Below are positions 36,623 through 50,000 of a DNA stretch of 64,000 bases, in pieces. The position numbers and the translations under genes were made by a program. Origin of the DNA: Ptiloglossa arizonensis (lineage: Eukaryota > Arthropoda > Insecta > Hymenoptera > Colletidae); the NCBI RefSeq assembly GCF_051014685.1, contig NC_135049.1:31389531-31453530 (forward strand), read 5' to 3'. The first letter of the stretch is position 1. Each line of letters starts with the position of its first letter. A model generated the notes under the pieces. It did no database searches, was not told where the DNA came from, and saw nothing but the letters and a program-made list of their open reading frames with translations.

Positions 36623-38206
36623 CGTACGGATGGGTACGATTGTTGGGGGCGATTGTTGGGCGCATATTCGGTTTCCCCTCTGCGGTCGGATAATCGGGTT
36701 TCTCGAGGCGTCGGTTCGTCCGGGTCTCGTTACAGGCGCGCGCGATTTACTTTTACAAGATCGGGAGAAAGAGCCACGTGTTCCGCGCGTCACTTAGCTC
36801 GGTTCCGTCCGCTGTTCCATTCGCAACACGGTCGTCTATCGATCTTTGTACACTCGTCGAACCGCTTCACCGCTGCCAGCGATTCAGAGCGGCGCGACGC
36901 CGATAGCTGCGACCGCGGTACTGAATAATTGAAATCGTTTAGTTATTAACGATACTTATCGCGTATTTACATAATTGCGTGGAAAACGTTACAAAATACG
37001 TCGTAAACACGGTAATTAGAACGGGGATCGGTGCATCGTTCCTCACCGGTGATATTTGCGAGACAAGCCGCGGGATAATCTCGCGACTTTTTTACCGGTC
37101 GACGTTGCTGTCACCTCGCGACGTTACGCGCGCGGATCGAGCCATTTGCGGCGAGACAAATTTGTTATTTAATAACGATGATAACGCGTTTACGCGCCAA
37201 TAATAACTCGGCTCGGACGTGGCGTAATTACGAACCGAGACGAAGAATTCGGTCGGTGCGTTCGAGAAGATTCGGGGTTGCTCGTTCCATCCCCTTTTTT
37301 CGATACGAAACAAAGTTCGAAAACGTGAGGAACGCAGGGTGGAGCCGTTTTCGGATACGATCGTGATTCGATTCGACGACCGAAGCGAACGATCCTCGCG
37401 TCGAACGCGTCCCGTGGTTTCCCGAAAGCAGCGAGAAGAAAGGCTCGTCGAATTCGACGACGGATCGAAATCACGGCCGATCGTCCCCGCGAATCGTGCT
37501 CGATTGTTGGCCAGTCAAACCGACGTGACAGGGTTTGTCGCGCACGGTGGAATTGTCAGGCCCTCGTTCCACCGGGCGTGGATTTCTAGAAAAAGAAAAA
37601 AAAAAAGGAGAGAGGAAAACAAAATAAAAAAGAGAACGCGTCTTTCTTTGTGGATCGTCGGCGTTCCATCGAGGCGTCCATCGAGCACGTTGAAAAGTGT
37701 CCGTCGCCTTCGAGAAGGAAGCTGTCCCGTTTTACCGATAACGTTCGTCCGCGAACGAGGCTCCGATGAAACTTTCGAAGCTTTTTTCGCCTCTCCGTAC
37801 CTGTGGCTTTATACCGCTCGTATCTCTTTCGGCGCGAGAACAGTTCCAGTCGAAGCCACAGACCAAGGGAACAAATCGTCGAACGAACGCCGATGACGAC
37901 ACAACGGAACGAAACAATGCTCGAGATCCATTGGTCTCGAGGTGGCCGTGCACGAGACAAAACGTGAACGTTTCGAGACAAAAATACGGATACGTCGACC
38001 ACCGTGGACATTTAACGCGAATCGTTCAACTATCGTTCGCGAACACGTTCGTTGCACGAGGGAAGAGAAGAAATTTCGAGAAAGAGTCGTCGATCGATAC
38101 CGTTCTCCATTCGATAGATTTTTAAGCGGAAATCGCGGCGTTGTTTCTCCTCGAAACGTTTCTCCGTTAAATTCTCGTGGTTTATTTACTTTACGGACGG
38201 TAGTCG

Positions 38207-38603
38207 TGCAAACGCGGTTTAAGAATCTTTAATTTTTTTTTCACGCTTCGCGTGCATCGAACGCAGGTGTTTACCTGCACGCGGTTCGCTTACGATACCG
38301 GTAACGATCGTTCGGAGATCTATATTTAGTTGGTTAAACGTCGGAGAAAACTCGAAGATAGAAGAAATGGATCGCTACGCCCGGGATTCTATTCCCGGCT
38401 CGATTCTTCAAATCTTCGGAATTCATTTACATCACGGTGTTGCACGAACGCGGACTAAGAATCTCTTCAAATTTGTTCACGCTCTGTGCGCACCGAGCGC
38501 AGGTGTTTACCTGTACGCGGTTGGCTTACGATATCCGTAACGATCGTTTAGAAATCTATTTTTAGTGGCTTCGAGTCGGAGAAAACGCAAAGATGGAAGA
38601 AAC
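38207..38603. repeat. Direct duplication, two copies of about 160 bp
   Basis: 38207-38369 and 38441-38603 share long matching blocks, including CGCAGGTGTTTACCTG, GTAACGATCGTT and TCGGAGAAAAC, at an offset of about 235 bases. Copies have diverged by substitutions and small indels. The palindrome-like GCAGGTGTTTACCTGC is in the first copy. Confidence 0.9.
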
Positions 38604-41600
38604 CGACCGTTCGGTTCGTTCGTGGAATTGGCCCTGTTGCGGAACTCGATCGTTGCTTTTGTTACCGAAATCGTTGAACTACGGTTGCATCGACACGCAT
38701 AGAATCGAGATTCGATTTTCCTCGCGTTTGAAAATCGATCGTCGACCGACCGAAGAAAACTCGGAAAGAAAGAAAAATGAAAAAAAAGGAAAAAGAATGC
38801 AAATACACGGATAGTTTCGATCCCTCGACGAATTCCTAGCTCCGGCGTGTACGCAGAAGGCCTCGGCGGTTATTCGGAATCTACGTCGATTTCAGTACGC
38901 GTTTCACGATCCGCTTGCCCTCGAGTCGTGTTTCTGCGCGACGCGGAGTTCCCCGGGCACCGTGGAGCGAGGAGCTCCAAAAAAGCACGAGTCGAATCGA
39001 GGAAGGAGAGAAACGATCGGCCGACGGAGCGACGCGAGATCTTTGCCTTGCCCGGGGCACAAATCAAGGCCCTTCTTTGCTCTCGAAGGCCCCACATGAC
39101 TCAACCTTATTATTATTGTTAGTTTTACACGGACACAACGAGAGAGACGCGCTCGCGCGACCGTTCGCGAAACCCCCCCGCGCTCTCTGCACCGGTGCCA
39201 CGGTGTGCGGGCGCGAGCTCGAGCGCGAGCGCGAGCGCGCGTGCGCGTGCGCATATTGCGCGGAGAATGCGCGAACTCGAGCGTGTATTGGTGCGTACGA
39301 GCCGCGACTAGGAAGTGCAAATCACTAGCGCGACGCTGTGTTCGCCGGCGAACTCAACATTCCCACCTCGTCAGGGACGTTTAAGAGGTTATTTTCAACA
39401 CTTGGACCCGCTGGACGAGACGGTGGAAGCGCGCCGTGCACGAATTTTGCGCGCGAGTATCCGCCGCTCGAACGGAGAAGCGCGCGGAGAAGAAAAAAGA
39501 AAAGAACAATGTCTCGTCGCGGGAACAATCGAGAGAGACGATCGAAACGGTCGCGTTGATTCGCCGAAGGGAAAACGAAACCAATTTGGCCGAGCTTAGA
39601 TTCCAAAGTTTTTCCGTTACGCGCGTCACCTCGCCGTACACAGCGAGTCGTAATTCCCTGGTTGCGAGCCGAGCTCCGTTGTTTACCGACCTCCAATCTG
39701 GCGAAACTGACGCAAGTTCCGCGCCGCTGCGATTCGATAATTTCGCGTCGAACAAAGGTGGAAAAGCGACTCGGTTACTGGAAGAAAGAAAATCGAGGGG
39801 AAAATGAAAAAAAGAAAAGAGTAAAGGAATCGGCACCGGTGTATCTTTGTTTCGGAGTTTCGTCGTTGCGCGATGAAAAGCGAAATCGAGAGCCGTGATC
39901 GTGATCGTGGTCGCGGTCGTCGTTGTCGTAGTCGTCGTCGTAGTCGTCGTCGAAGTTCGAAGCAACCGTTTAAGGACACCTTTCGTCATCGACCGACAAA
40001 CTTACTTTGCATAAAGTCACACGTGCAACGCGGTACTTCGGCTTTATCTCCGGCGCGGCGCATTAAGCTCGCGATGCCATTGTTGGTTTTAAGCAGGCGT
40101 AGTCGTCGACTAGATAAAGATCGACGATTCGTTTAGGAACGAAGTTTACCCGTTGGTTCATAGTGCGCCGTAATCTCCTCTATTTCTCGCTCGTTATCGT
40201 TCAAATTCGAGGACACCGCGATCCGGAATTTTCCGCCACGGTCTCGCTCTCCCGTTTCGTTTGAATTTGCCCCGACCTTGGCTTGTTTATGGACTGCAAA
40301 TTGTGTTGCAACGCCGTTAAAATACACAGGAGTATCGACATCGTTGTTTTTAGGTAAATATTTTGGAAGCGACTCGTCATCGACGAGTGACGCGATATTG
40401 CGAAATCCCTCGAACCGATGAGCGCGTGCGCGTGCGCGTCACGCTCCCGCGCGCTCTCTCTCGCGAGGAACGCGGCCACGGTGTGTCTCCGATCGTAACG
40501 AGATCGGTCGGTCGGTCGATCGATACGACGATCTCGAATCGACGATCTCGTTTCGGCGGAAGCGTGCGGCGTCGTTCGGTCACCGAAAATCGATGCCCCG
40601 GTTCGGCCGGGAAGCGATCGAATCTCGCCCGAGTCGGTCGATACCCGGTGAAAAATTCCGAACGAATTTATCTCGATAGATTGCCGTTATCGCGAGCGTT
40701 CGACTCGTTGGATTTTACATCGGAGGCAGCGTAAAATCCGATACCCGCGCGCGATATCGATGTCTCTCCGCGTCTTTCTTCGAGTCTTCTATCGCGTTCG
40801 CGCATTCATAAAACTCCTCGGCCCTCGTGGACCGGCCTCGAGAGTTTCTACGATCGTCATTACGCCTCCAAGGCGCTCGCCTGTCGGCCCTGGACCGTCG
40901 TATGCCTCAACGGTCTATCGTCTAGCGCGAACGAGCGAGACGTCGCGACAGAGACGCGAGATGTATAAACTATTCTCTCCGTTCGGCGACGTTGCGCGCG
41001 CTCGCGACGAACAGCGCGGCACCACACGCGCGCGCGTACGCGAAACCGTAGCCAAGTACGTCCAATTATCGCTACCAGACAACGAGCCCCAAGGTTTCGC
41101 GTACACGAATCTCGGTGACCGTCGCTGCGTCCGTGGTACTTTTTCGCTCGCGTATCACCGGGAAACGCGCAGAGACGCGGTAACCTGGAGACGAATCGGG
41201 GAAAGACGACGCGGATCTTACTCGCGGAGAATCCCTCGCGAAGGGTCCCGAGCACTTCCCCGACGTTAACTCGGCCGCGGTTGGAAAGCGGCTCGATACC
41301 CACTCGAGAGCTCCGAGCGCGCACGGAACGAGCGTTATCTTGCAAGAATTCCCCAGAGTCCTCTACGAACGCGAAACAAACCGAAAGAAACGCGAGCGAG
41401 CGAATTGGTGGTCGATCGCGCGGTAAAACGACAAATCTCGATGCGCGTAACGCGTTCGACGGTGTCGTTGACGCGCGAGCGTTTCTCGCGGCAAATAAAC
41501 CGACGAGGGTTCTTTATCGCGGGCGTAGCCCGTGTAGTACGCTGATGCAGATCGTAATGGATATCCGTTGTTTGTCGAATTTCCGAGAAAAACCGAAAGA

Positions 41601-42046
41601 GAAATCGGGCGTCGAGCAGCCAACCGAGCGATACGTCCACCGGTCGTTGCTCGGTTTGTACGCGATTTCGTTCACGGAGCGGAGCGTGTTCCGCGTTTTC
41701 GTCTCGCAGGAGAAACGATCGATGAGTCCACCCCGGTGGTGGTGGTGAAAGAGGGTCGACGGTTAAATTCCGCGTCGCGGTGAGTGGACGTCCCGCGGCC
41801 GTACGGATTCGACGTCCGCGCAACCCCGTGTTGCGTAAAACGCGGCACGGCGCGCGTGTTCCGGTCGGGGCGATTATCGATCACACCGATTCCGTAAACA
41901 TCGCGCGGTCTCGGCCGGCGCGTCCGACCACGTCGAGATTCCCGCGCTTCTCTCGGGGCCCCGGCTTAAGGTTATGGCTTGCTCTAGGAGTGCATTAACC
42001 CCCGTCGGCTCGAGAGCACACCGTAGAAGAAGTGCACAAGTGCTCG

Positions 42047-42078
42047 AGAGGGAGGGAGGGAGGGAGGGAGGGAGGGAG
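42047..42078. repeat. (GGGA)n array
   Basis: Seven or more GGGA units followed by TAGG units. With four or more runs of three guanines it could form a G-quadruplex. Confidence 0.9.
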
Positions 42079-42435
42079 TTAGGTAGGTAGGGAGACGGAG
42101 AACGGGGACGGAGGGAAGAACCTCTGTCCCCCTTGCGTCTCCGTCACCGTCTCGGTGCGGGCCGTGTTCTTCTCCCTTTCTCGTTCTTTCTCCTCGTTCC
42201 GGCGTACACTCCGGTCCTCCTCGTCGCGCTCGCGCTCGCGCGAACCGATGCTAGGAGAGTCGTGCTCGCCTTGGCGAGTGCAATGTAAGCGCTTTTGCGA
42301 AGTCAGGGGCGACTTAGGAAGGACCTAAGATACGGAGGCGAGGAGTATCGGGCGGGGGCAGGGTTGTTCTCCGGATGGCGGTCGGTGGCGTTCGGGGGGG
42401 TCCCCGGAGGTAGAGGGAGGTTGTTGTCGGTAAGC

Positions 42436-42487
42436 GGAGAGGAGAGGAGAGTAGAGGAGAGTAGAGGAGAGGAGAGGAGAGGGGAGG
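42436..42487. repeat. (GAGGA)n purine array
   Basis: A pentanucleotide GAGGA/GTAGA array, all purine except a few T bases. Confidence 0.85.
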
Positions 42488-43105
42488 GTAGGCGGCCGGT
42501 GTCGGCGACGACGGCCAGACTTTCTCCGGAGAGCGAAAGTGAGAGGACCTCGCGGGACTCGGTTCGCCCCTCGCTCGATCCGCGGGACCACGGGGGGTGG
42601 AGCGGGGGCCTCTTGCTTTCACCGTGGGGCCCGACGCCGATGCACTTTTCCGCGACGTAGAAACGATGCAGGCCCTATCGGCGATATCGTGCCCGTTCCG
42701 CGGGAACAAAAATATCGTCCCCGGGGCCGTAATTATCGGCTACACGAACACGAGTACCGTGCTATCGCACCGGACCGCGATCCTCGTCTCGACAACCCCC
42801 AAGGGGACTCGGGTCTACGGGGTCGGGGAAAATTGCGTGGAATTTTTTAAAAATTTTCCGCGCTCGATTCGTTGCCTTTTTTTCCACCGTGGCTCCAATT
42901 ACGCAGCACGCGCCGGCTCTCTCGCGAATGAGACCTTCGATTTTTGTATTTTCACCGTCGATAATGACAGCAACGCGAACTTTCTAGCGACGGTGAGCGC
43001 AAAAAGGGGTTTCTACGAGCCTCGAGGAACAAAGAACGCGTTCGCGAACCGGTGAAGAGAACGCGCGCCAACGTCGGTAAGGAACGAACGGTGGTTGAAA
43101 TTTAG

Positions 43106-43282
43106 GTGCACCGTGAGCAGGAATTGATAGATGCAATTGAGAACGAGATGAACGTTGGCAGAGCGATGCGAGATTGGTACGAATTAGGTTGTACGGATGG
43201 GAAGGAACGCCGGTGGATAGAGTCTCGCGAATCGAGCCATCCGGAGATGAAATATTCACCCACGCTTCGTGTTCGCCGGGTC
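43106..43282 (+). CDS. Candidate exon, unrecognised
   Basis: Directly after an acceptor-like AAATTTAG, a 59-codon frame runs to TAA at 43283. It reads VHREQELIDAIENEMN, VGRAMRDWYELGCTDG and then KERRWIESRESSHPEM, with Glu, Ile, Asp, Tyr and Trp use that differs from the Arg-rich background. Base composition is also more AT than the flanks. The true 3' end may be a donor before the stop (for example GTGTTC near 43270). I do not recognise the protein. It lies about 0.8 kb beyond the last LSM11 exon and on the opposite strand. Confidence 0.35.
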
Positions 43283-43925
43283 TAATTTCGCGCGGAGACC
43301 GATCGCGAGAAACGGGAACGTTGTTTGTCGAACCTTCCGAGAAATCGATTCGAATTTCGAATCTCAGTCAATGTCCTCGCGGCGGTCGTTACGTCGTTTG
43401 TCGGTCCGTCTAATCCACCGAAACTTTCTTATTTCCCAGGATGCGCATTCCGCGAGCACGCGAGCGAGCGAGCGAGCGAGTAAGAGAGAGATTCGCGTGC
43501 AACGAGCACCGCCACGAGAAAAAGCAACGGCGAGTTAGTTACACCAGCGGCACCGTGCGCCCGAACAATTACGAATTTACTTTCTTCCGTGCAACTTCCT
43601 CGTCGATAGTCACGCTGCGGATTAGCGAGACCTATCAGCGGACCGCTTTTTCTCCGCGGTTCTCTCTTTCTCTCTCCACGGATCCCCCACCATGGTGGCC
43701 ACCGTCGCCCTCGCTCTCTTCGACCAGTCGTCGCCGCGAAGGCCGAACGGAGATGTAGATTAACATCTTTTTTCGAGGCAGTCGTCGCCTCCGCCGCGAG
43801 AAAGTCACGGCTGAACGACTTCCAGGTTTCGAATTTGCCCGCCGTTTCAACGCGGAGTTACGACGACGACACGGTGATTCCGCGCGATCGGGAGAGGAAC
43901 CGGTGAAAAGGTTACCGTACGGTTC

Positions 43926-43931
43926 TTTATT
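43926..43931 (-). terminator. LSM11 polyadenylation signal candidate
   Basis: TTTATT on the plus strand reads AATAAA on the minus strand, about 162 nt after the LSM11 stop codon. AATAAA is rare in this GC-rich DNA, which strengthens the assignment. Confidence 0.6.
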
Positions 43932-44092
43932 GGTTCGTCGCGTACAAGCGCGAATCGTGGTACAGTAGAAGGTAAAAACGAGTTCTTCGTATGTCCCACG
44001 TGTCCGTGACGTTACGCTCGGCAACCTCGACGTACCGCGGCGAGGAATCGAACCACGTCGCCGCTACTGTCCGCTAGGACGTATTCACCGAC

Positions 44093-47000
44093 TCAATTGA
44101 TTTTGACGATTATAGCGACCTGTTCTCCCCTCAGTAGCAGCTGCGGCACGTGTCTCTCCAAGGTCTCCCTCTTTCTCTCGATCTTCCTCACGACCACTTT
44201 CGGTGCCGGGTCTTCCTTCGCTCGCGTCTCGTTCGGCGCACCTAATGGATTCGTATCTCGTGAAACGCGTTGAGAAAATATCAACGAATCGTGTTCCCGT
44301 AGGGAGGGACGTCCTCGAAAAAAGTACGATCGGGGTCAGTTACCAGGAAACGCGATTTTCGAAGCCGAAGATTTCGCTCTCTGGGCTCTTCGTACTCTCT
44401 GTACCAGGAAAATCGTTTTCCTCGACACGCGTCCAACGGTCGATCCGCTCCAAGTCGGATCCGTACAACGGACAAAGTTCCGTAATCCGATCTCCTTGTT
44501 TTTTTTTTTTTATTTTCTTTTTTCTCTCGTCCAAAAGCGTCGAGTAGTTCCGTAACGACACCGACGCCGGGGTTGAACGCGAGAGCGAAAAAAGCGCCGT
44601 CAGGGTTTGACGTCACGAAGAAATCGCGAACAGAAAGCAAGAGAGAGAGTGAGAGAGAGTAAAAGAGAGGGAGAACGTCGATGGGTCACGAGGTAAGTCT
44701 CGAAAGGTTGTTTATGTGCCGGCACGTGTCCGCCGAGGTCTCGAGGGGAAGCAGAAGGGCGTAGGGCGATACGGCCAGGGGGGAGCAGGCGAGCACGAGG
44801 AGTCGCTGGGACACGTGTACTCGGCAGACATCGATCCTGGAAGTTGCTCTTCAAGGTCGCTCAGGCTGCCACCCTCGCCGGCTCGTATCAACGACCTCTC
44901 GACCCCTCAGGATATCCTAAAGTACGCCAGTAGGCCAACTAACCCTGAACTCCGTGTACCGCGATTACTGTTCTCGGGGTGAGGTGGGGCGGGGTGGGGA
45001 TACCCTTTTAGACCGTGGTGCGAGTAACGCGCGACGATCCTCCCTCTCTCTCTCTCTCTCCTTCTTCTCCTCGTCTCTCTTTTCGTCGCGGTTCCGCTCC
45101 GCGCGAATTAATTGATCTCCGCTCGCGTTCCTCCCTCGCGGCTGTAAAAAGCCTCGAATCGTTTCGTTGATTTACGAGCTCGTCGGAGCTGACTATCGAG
45201 ATTCTTGTCTCGGCTCGGAAAGGGACGATAACGATCGCGTACACCGTGGAAGAGTTCCGCGATCCCCGGAACGAAAATCGATCGCCGCCGAGTTCGCGTG
45301 ATCCTCGATGTTTCACGTGCCCGAGTACAACCGAGAGGTTTCCCTCCCGAGGGGAGGAGTGAGGAACGATTCGATCGAGGCGGTTCAACGGTACGGTCGC
45401 GGCTCGCGTAACGCTCGAAAATCGGGATCGTCGATACGCGAGTCACGAACACCTGGACGAGCCACGTTCGACGAAAGCGAATCGAAGCGACGAATTCGAC
45501 CAGGACCGCGAAACGCGCACGGATCCGTCGAAAACATCGTCGACCTTTGTAAACATCGAGATTGGAAATTGTGTCGGAGAGTTGCACCGGGACGGTGCAA
45601 CGATCGTTTACCTTCCGGAATTCGTGGTATCGGACGCGCGAGGGAAGACGGCGAACGCGAGGCTCTCCCTCCGCGACGGGACAAACGTGTTCGACGAAAG
45701 ATGCAATTGCGGACGCACGTGCGGGCTAGCGTAACACGTGAATGAACGAGAACGTGTGCGCCGGAACGAGCAACGGAGAAGGAACAACCGAACGGAAGGA
45801 AGAGGGCGCGAGCGAGAGGGAAACGGGAGTGGTGGGACGCCGAGAGGAGGACGGGACGGAGCGAAAGAGAGGATCTCCGCGACCGTGTTCGGCCAACGGA
45901 AGAAGGAGGGAGAGAGGAAAAAAGGGGAAACGAACGACGCGAGCCGCACGGGCCTTGTATCGAACGTAGCAACCACTACGTAGTCAAGGTCGGTCTTTGC
46001 CCCTAGCGTAAAGGGGCGTCCTCGGGACGTATCCCTCGCGATACAACGACCCTACCGTGCTTATTCCTTTCGGTGTAAATAAACCCCGGCTCGACGACGC
46101 GCGATACACGTCCCGGATGGGTCCGCGAAGACCCGTGTCTTCTTCCCGAGTTCTACACGGAACCGTTCCAAACGCGCTTCGTTTCCCACGAAATCGGGAA
46201 AAAAGAAAGAAAATCGGTAAAGACGGTTGCATCGATCTTTACACGCGCCGAAAAATGGTCGAAAAAGGTAGACGATCGTCGAGCAGATCCGTCCTCCGGT
46301 TGCTCGATTCGCGAGTTGCATCGTTCGTCGCGAAAGGACAAAGACGACCGATAGGAGAAAAGTTTCGTCGCTTCGATACGCTGTAGTCGAAACTTTGGTC
46401 CGGTGGGACGCGTTCGCGAAACGTCCGTTGAATTATCGTTTCGTCGGTTGCGTGATTGGCGTTCGTCGCGACGCGGTCTCGCGACGATGACGGTGTACTC
46501 GCGTGGTCGATCGTCTATTATCGTCTCCTCGACGTTGAAGAACCGATAAGCTCGTCGGTGTAGCCTAGCCGCGCGTGACAATTCTCCGGGCGAGTTTCGC
46601 GCGGATTTTCGGTGTCGCGTTTCCTCGCGGGGAATTCGTCGGCGAAGATAACGGCGCGTTCGCGCGTCTATTAGCCCGCGAATAGGGAGACAGCACCGCG
46701 AGCCCGCCCGTTCCATTGACACGGCCAGTAGTAGGAGTCATTCATGGTCGGACGAGCGTAGGAAGGATTAAATTGGATTCGAGGAGTACACGCGAACGTT
46801 GCTACGCCTATTGATACCGCGTATTGAAATTCCGGACTCGCGCCGCGCCGCGTCCATTATGTATAATTTAAAAATTTGCACGGCGATTTGTATATTCCGC
46901 GATGGAAACGTCCCGAGGTCGACGAATGTATCTGTACCGTGCGTTTTCGCACGGGACGCGGTTCTAAATTGATAAAAATAATTAACCCTGAACGAACGAC

Positions 47001-50000
47001 CGATCGACGATGCAGTCTCGTATCGTCGGTATCGAATCGCGAAGCGGTCGTCGGACCGCGTAACGTCCGCCGCGCGTTCGAGACGATTGCGCAATCGAAA
47101 CGCGGGAAGCGAACGAGACGGTCGCTCTTCGGCTTCGAGAATTTCGGGAGCGATTCGAACGTCGTTCGTTCGAATCGGGACGGTGGCCTTGAACGATCCT
47201 CCGAGGTTGAAATATTCTTCAGGGCCGTATCGCGCGGAGGTTGCGGCTTTCGTCGGAGAGCTCGAACGTAACGGGGACGAAGGAAAAGGGGAAACAAATA
47301 TCGTCGTATCGACGACTGCTCGCTAAATAATTCAGCGTTTCCGACGGATCGACTCGCGAGAGGGTCTCGACGACGCTCTCGGTGACCAGCGCGCGGCTCG
47401 AACCGATCCGTAATTTTCGTTGAACTTATCCAGCTAGAAACGAGAGAAAAATGGTGTATACCGAGGGCAGGCGCTTTTCTCTTGACTTTACGGGTCCAAA
47501 CCTCGAAGCAGTCCTCGAGCGCGAGGTTCCAGTGTCTGTCGAACGCGGCCACGTATGCCTCCACGTGTCCCCTTATGCCGCGCGCGTTCCTGGTGTAGAC
47601 CTTCGGCACAAAGGACGAACGATTATTCCTTTTAAATCGCGGCGAGTCTCGTGTTACCCGCGCCGCTGGCGAGTCGCGGCGGTAAGCGGCCCGGCGCGGC
47701 GTTCCAGGTAAAGCCGCGTTCTCGCGAAGGTAGCCAGGACGCCGGTGGAGATCTCCTCTCTCCGATCGCGTCTCTCTACCGAGTAGCGCTCGATCGCTCG
47801 AAAAATAAGTCCACGAACGTAGCGCGCGAGTCTCGATCCGCCTATTCCAGATCGCGCGCGTACGTGTCCGTACTCGCGATGAAGAGGACACCGGTGTTCC
47901 TCTCGCGGTCGATCGACCCGCCCGAGGGCTCCACGGTGACCAGATAGAGAAACGTGCCGCGAGATTTTTTGCGCGCGCCCCGCCACCGCCGACACACGCT
48001 CGCAATTTGTACGGGAGGGCCGATCGGGAGGGTTTCTTTCTTCATTTTCTTTCTTTCTTTTCTTTTCCGCCAACCGCGAGTCGAATCGAAAGAGGACCGT
48101 TAGCGCGCGGACCCGCGAACGAGCGTCGCGTAAGAGAGAACTCTCGAAGGAGTATCGCACCGCCGCGTCGCGGAAATCGAGCGATTCGAGAACGGTTCGT
48201 ATCCCACCGAGACATCGCGAATCGCGAAGAAATCGCTCGGAAGAAAGTGGTCTCTGGTGCGCACGCGCGCCAGTAAGCCCGCCCGCCCGCCCGCCGACTC
48301 GTCTATTTTCCACGCGACAATCGCGTTAATGACGGTACGCGCGACCGTGTCCACGAGAAAACGAACGCGAGCCCGTTGTTTGTCGCGCAGATACGCCGCG
48401 GGACAAGATAGCAGCCTGATACGCGGAAGTGCAGGCCGTGGCAAGGCCCCCTTCAATGCCTTTCGCACTGATATATACCCGCCTTTGTCGCAATGAAAAC
48501 TAATTGCGTGACTCCGACGCTGACTCGCTTCTCCCACTCCTCTCTTTCTCGCTCGGTGCGCATCCATCCGCTCGATACCGTTTCTGCCCGATCTACCCGT
48601 CGAATCGAACCACGTTTCGCCTAAACGCGATCGAGTTCCAAGATTCGAGCGCAAGGTTGAGAATTTATTTTCCTTCTTTTTTTCTTCGGCCCTTTTCGTA
48701 TCGTACACTCTCAGTCGTTGTTCCAACCGAGCTCGAAATCTCACGATAAATTCGAGAGACCGTGGTTCGGTAGAGTTCGAGATCCGTGAAATCGTCCGTC
48801 AAGGATTCGGAACGTTCCGAGAGAGACGCCTTGCTTTCGCCGATCGCGCTCGTCATTGACTCCGCGCGCGTGTCCCGTACGTGCGAGAAACGCCATTGAG
48901 AAGAAGAGGTGGGACGCCGGAGAGAGTTGGAATCGATTCTAGGAGTCCTCCAGATTCCTTCGAGGCGTATCCTTGCTGGTCCAGCGGGACAGGATTCGAC
49001 GATTAACCGCGAAGGACGACCGCGACGTCGCCTCGTTCGTAGATTTCGCTCGGTCGCGCCGGTCCAAGGATCGTTGGCTCGAGCGTCGAACGAAAACTAG
49101 GAGCGATCTTGACGCGATCTTGGCGCGATCGTGGCGATCGTTCGAGAAACCGAGGATCGTTCTGGATCTCGAACGAGTCGAAAGGTTCGGAACCTCGAGA
49201 GAGAACGAACTCGAGTTACCGAGTCCACCTTCTTCGAGTTACCGAGTCCACCTTCTCCGAGTTACCATCGAGGATCCCCGTAAAAATTGACGAGAAAAGG
49301 AATTCAGAGAAAATAGCGGTAACGCGCGAAGCGATCGCGAGCCAATCCGTAACGAGGAGGCGAGCGCGGCAATAAAAGAACCGGGCAGCGAAAGAATAGA
49401 AATCGCGTAATAACGATCCGTCGATTCTCCTTGGCGCGCGTTCGTATTCGTCAATTGGCTTTTTTTTTTTCGCATTCTCCGTTACGTAACCGTTCATTAT
49501 CCGCGGTATTGCGTCGGAACTCGTCGAAATCGCGCGCGAGCGAGCGAAACAGCGAACGAGCGAGCGAGACGAGAGACGAGAGTCTTCCCAGGGAAAAGAG
49601 CGCCGCTTTCTTCGGGCAATTTGTGAAGCGATCGAAGGCCGGAGCGATCGATCGATCGATCGAACGAACGAACGAACGAACGATCCGTGGCGCTGCGACG
49701 ACGCGAACCGCGTCGACGGGGGAATCTTTTTTTCCGGATGTAGGCGCATCCGTCGAAGGTCGGAGATTAGGATCTGAAACGAAGGACGCGCGAGTCGGAG
49801 AAGAAGCGACGGTGGGCGACGAGTCGACGCCGCGAATGAAAGTTAATGAAAGTAATTAATCGAGAAACGCGGATCCCGTCTCTTATTGAAAGCGCTCCCG
49901 AGGGAGGGAGTGAAAAAGAGAGAAAGAGAGACAAGGGGGTGGGTGGGTGGGTTACCGAAAGGAGTTTAATTAGGAACTCGATTCCGCTCGTTGAGAATAT

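Larger units (their letters stand above)
33590..43105. other. CpG-rich DNA with repeats, no confident gene
   Basis: This stretch holds the 72-bp minisatellite at 36.0-36.6 kb, a direct duplication at 38.2-38.6 kb, and purine arrays at 42.05 and 42.44 kb. A CG/GAG-dense block at about 39.15-39.32 kb may be a promoter. No balanced exon with splice sites was found. Confidence 0.45.
44242..47461 (-). other. LSM11: LSM11 intron between the Sm1 and Sm2 exons
   Basis: This 3.2-kb intron begins GTATAC and ends CCATTAG on the minus strand. It contains a plus-strand candidate exon (44789-44978) and many Arg-rich spurious frames on both strands. Confidence 0.8.

Noticed and set aside
36210..36928. Open frames with 24-residue repeats on both strands
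   Set aside because: They are translations of the 72-bp minisatellite, whose unit is a multiple of three. Both strands being open argues against coding.
40760..41269. RRM-like motif (LFSPFGDV) in a 169-codon frame
   Set aside because: The rest of an RRM fold (RNP1 and the second half) is absent, and the frame is Arg-rich. Probably chance.
44030..44100. tRNA-like T-arm (GGTTCGATT on the minus strand)
   Set aside because: The flanking bases do not pair as a T-stem, and no D-arm, anticodon arm or acceptor stem can be drawn. It also overlaps the LSM11 3' end.
46857..48005. 382-codon minus-strand open frame as one gene
   Set aside because: Only 47600-47462 matches LSM11, and splice sites bound exactly that part. 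The rest is Arg/Ser-rich read-through.
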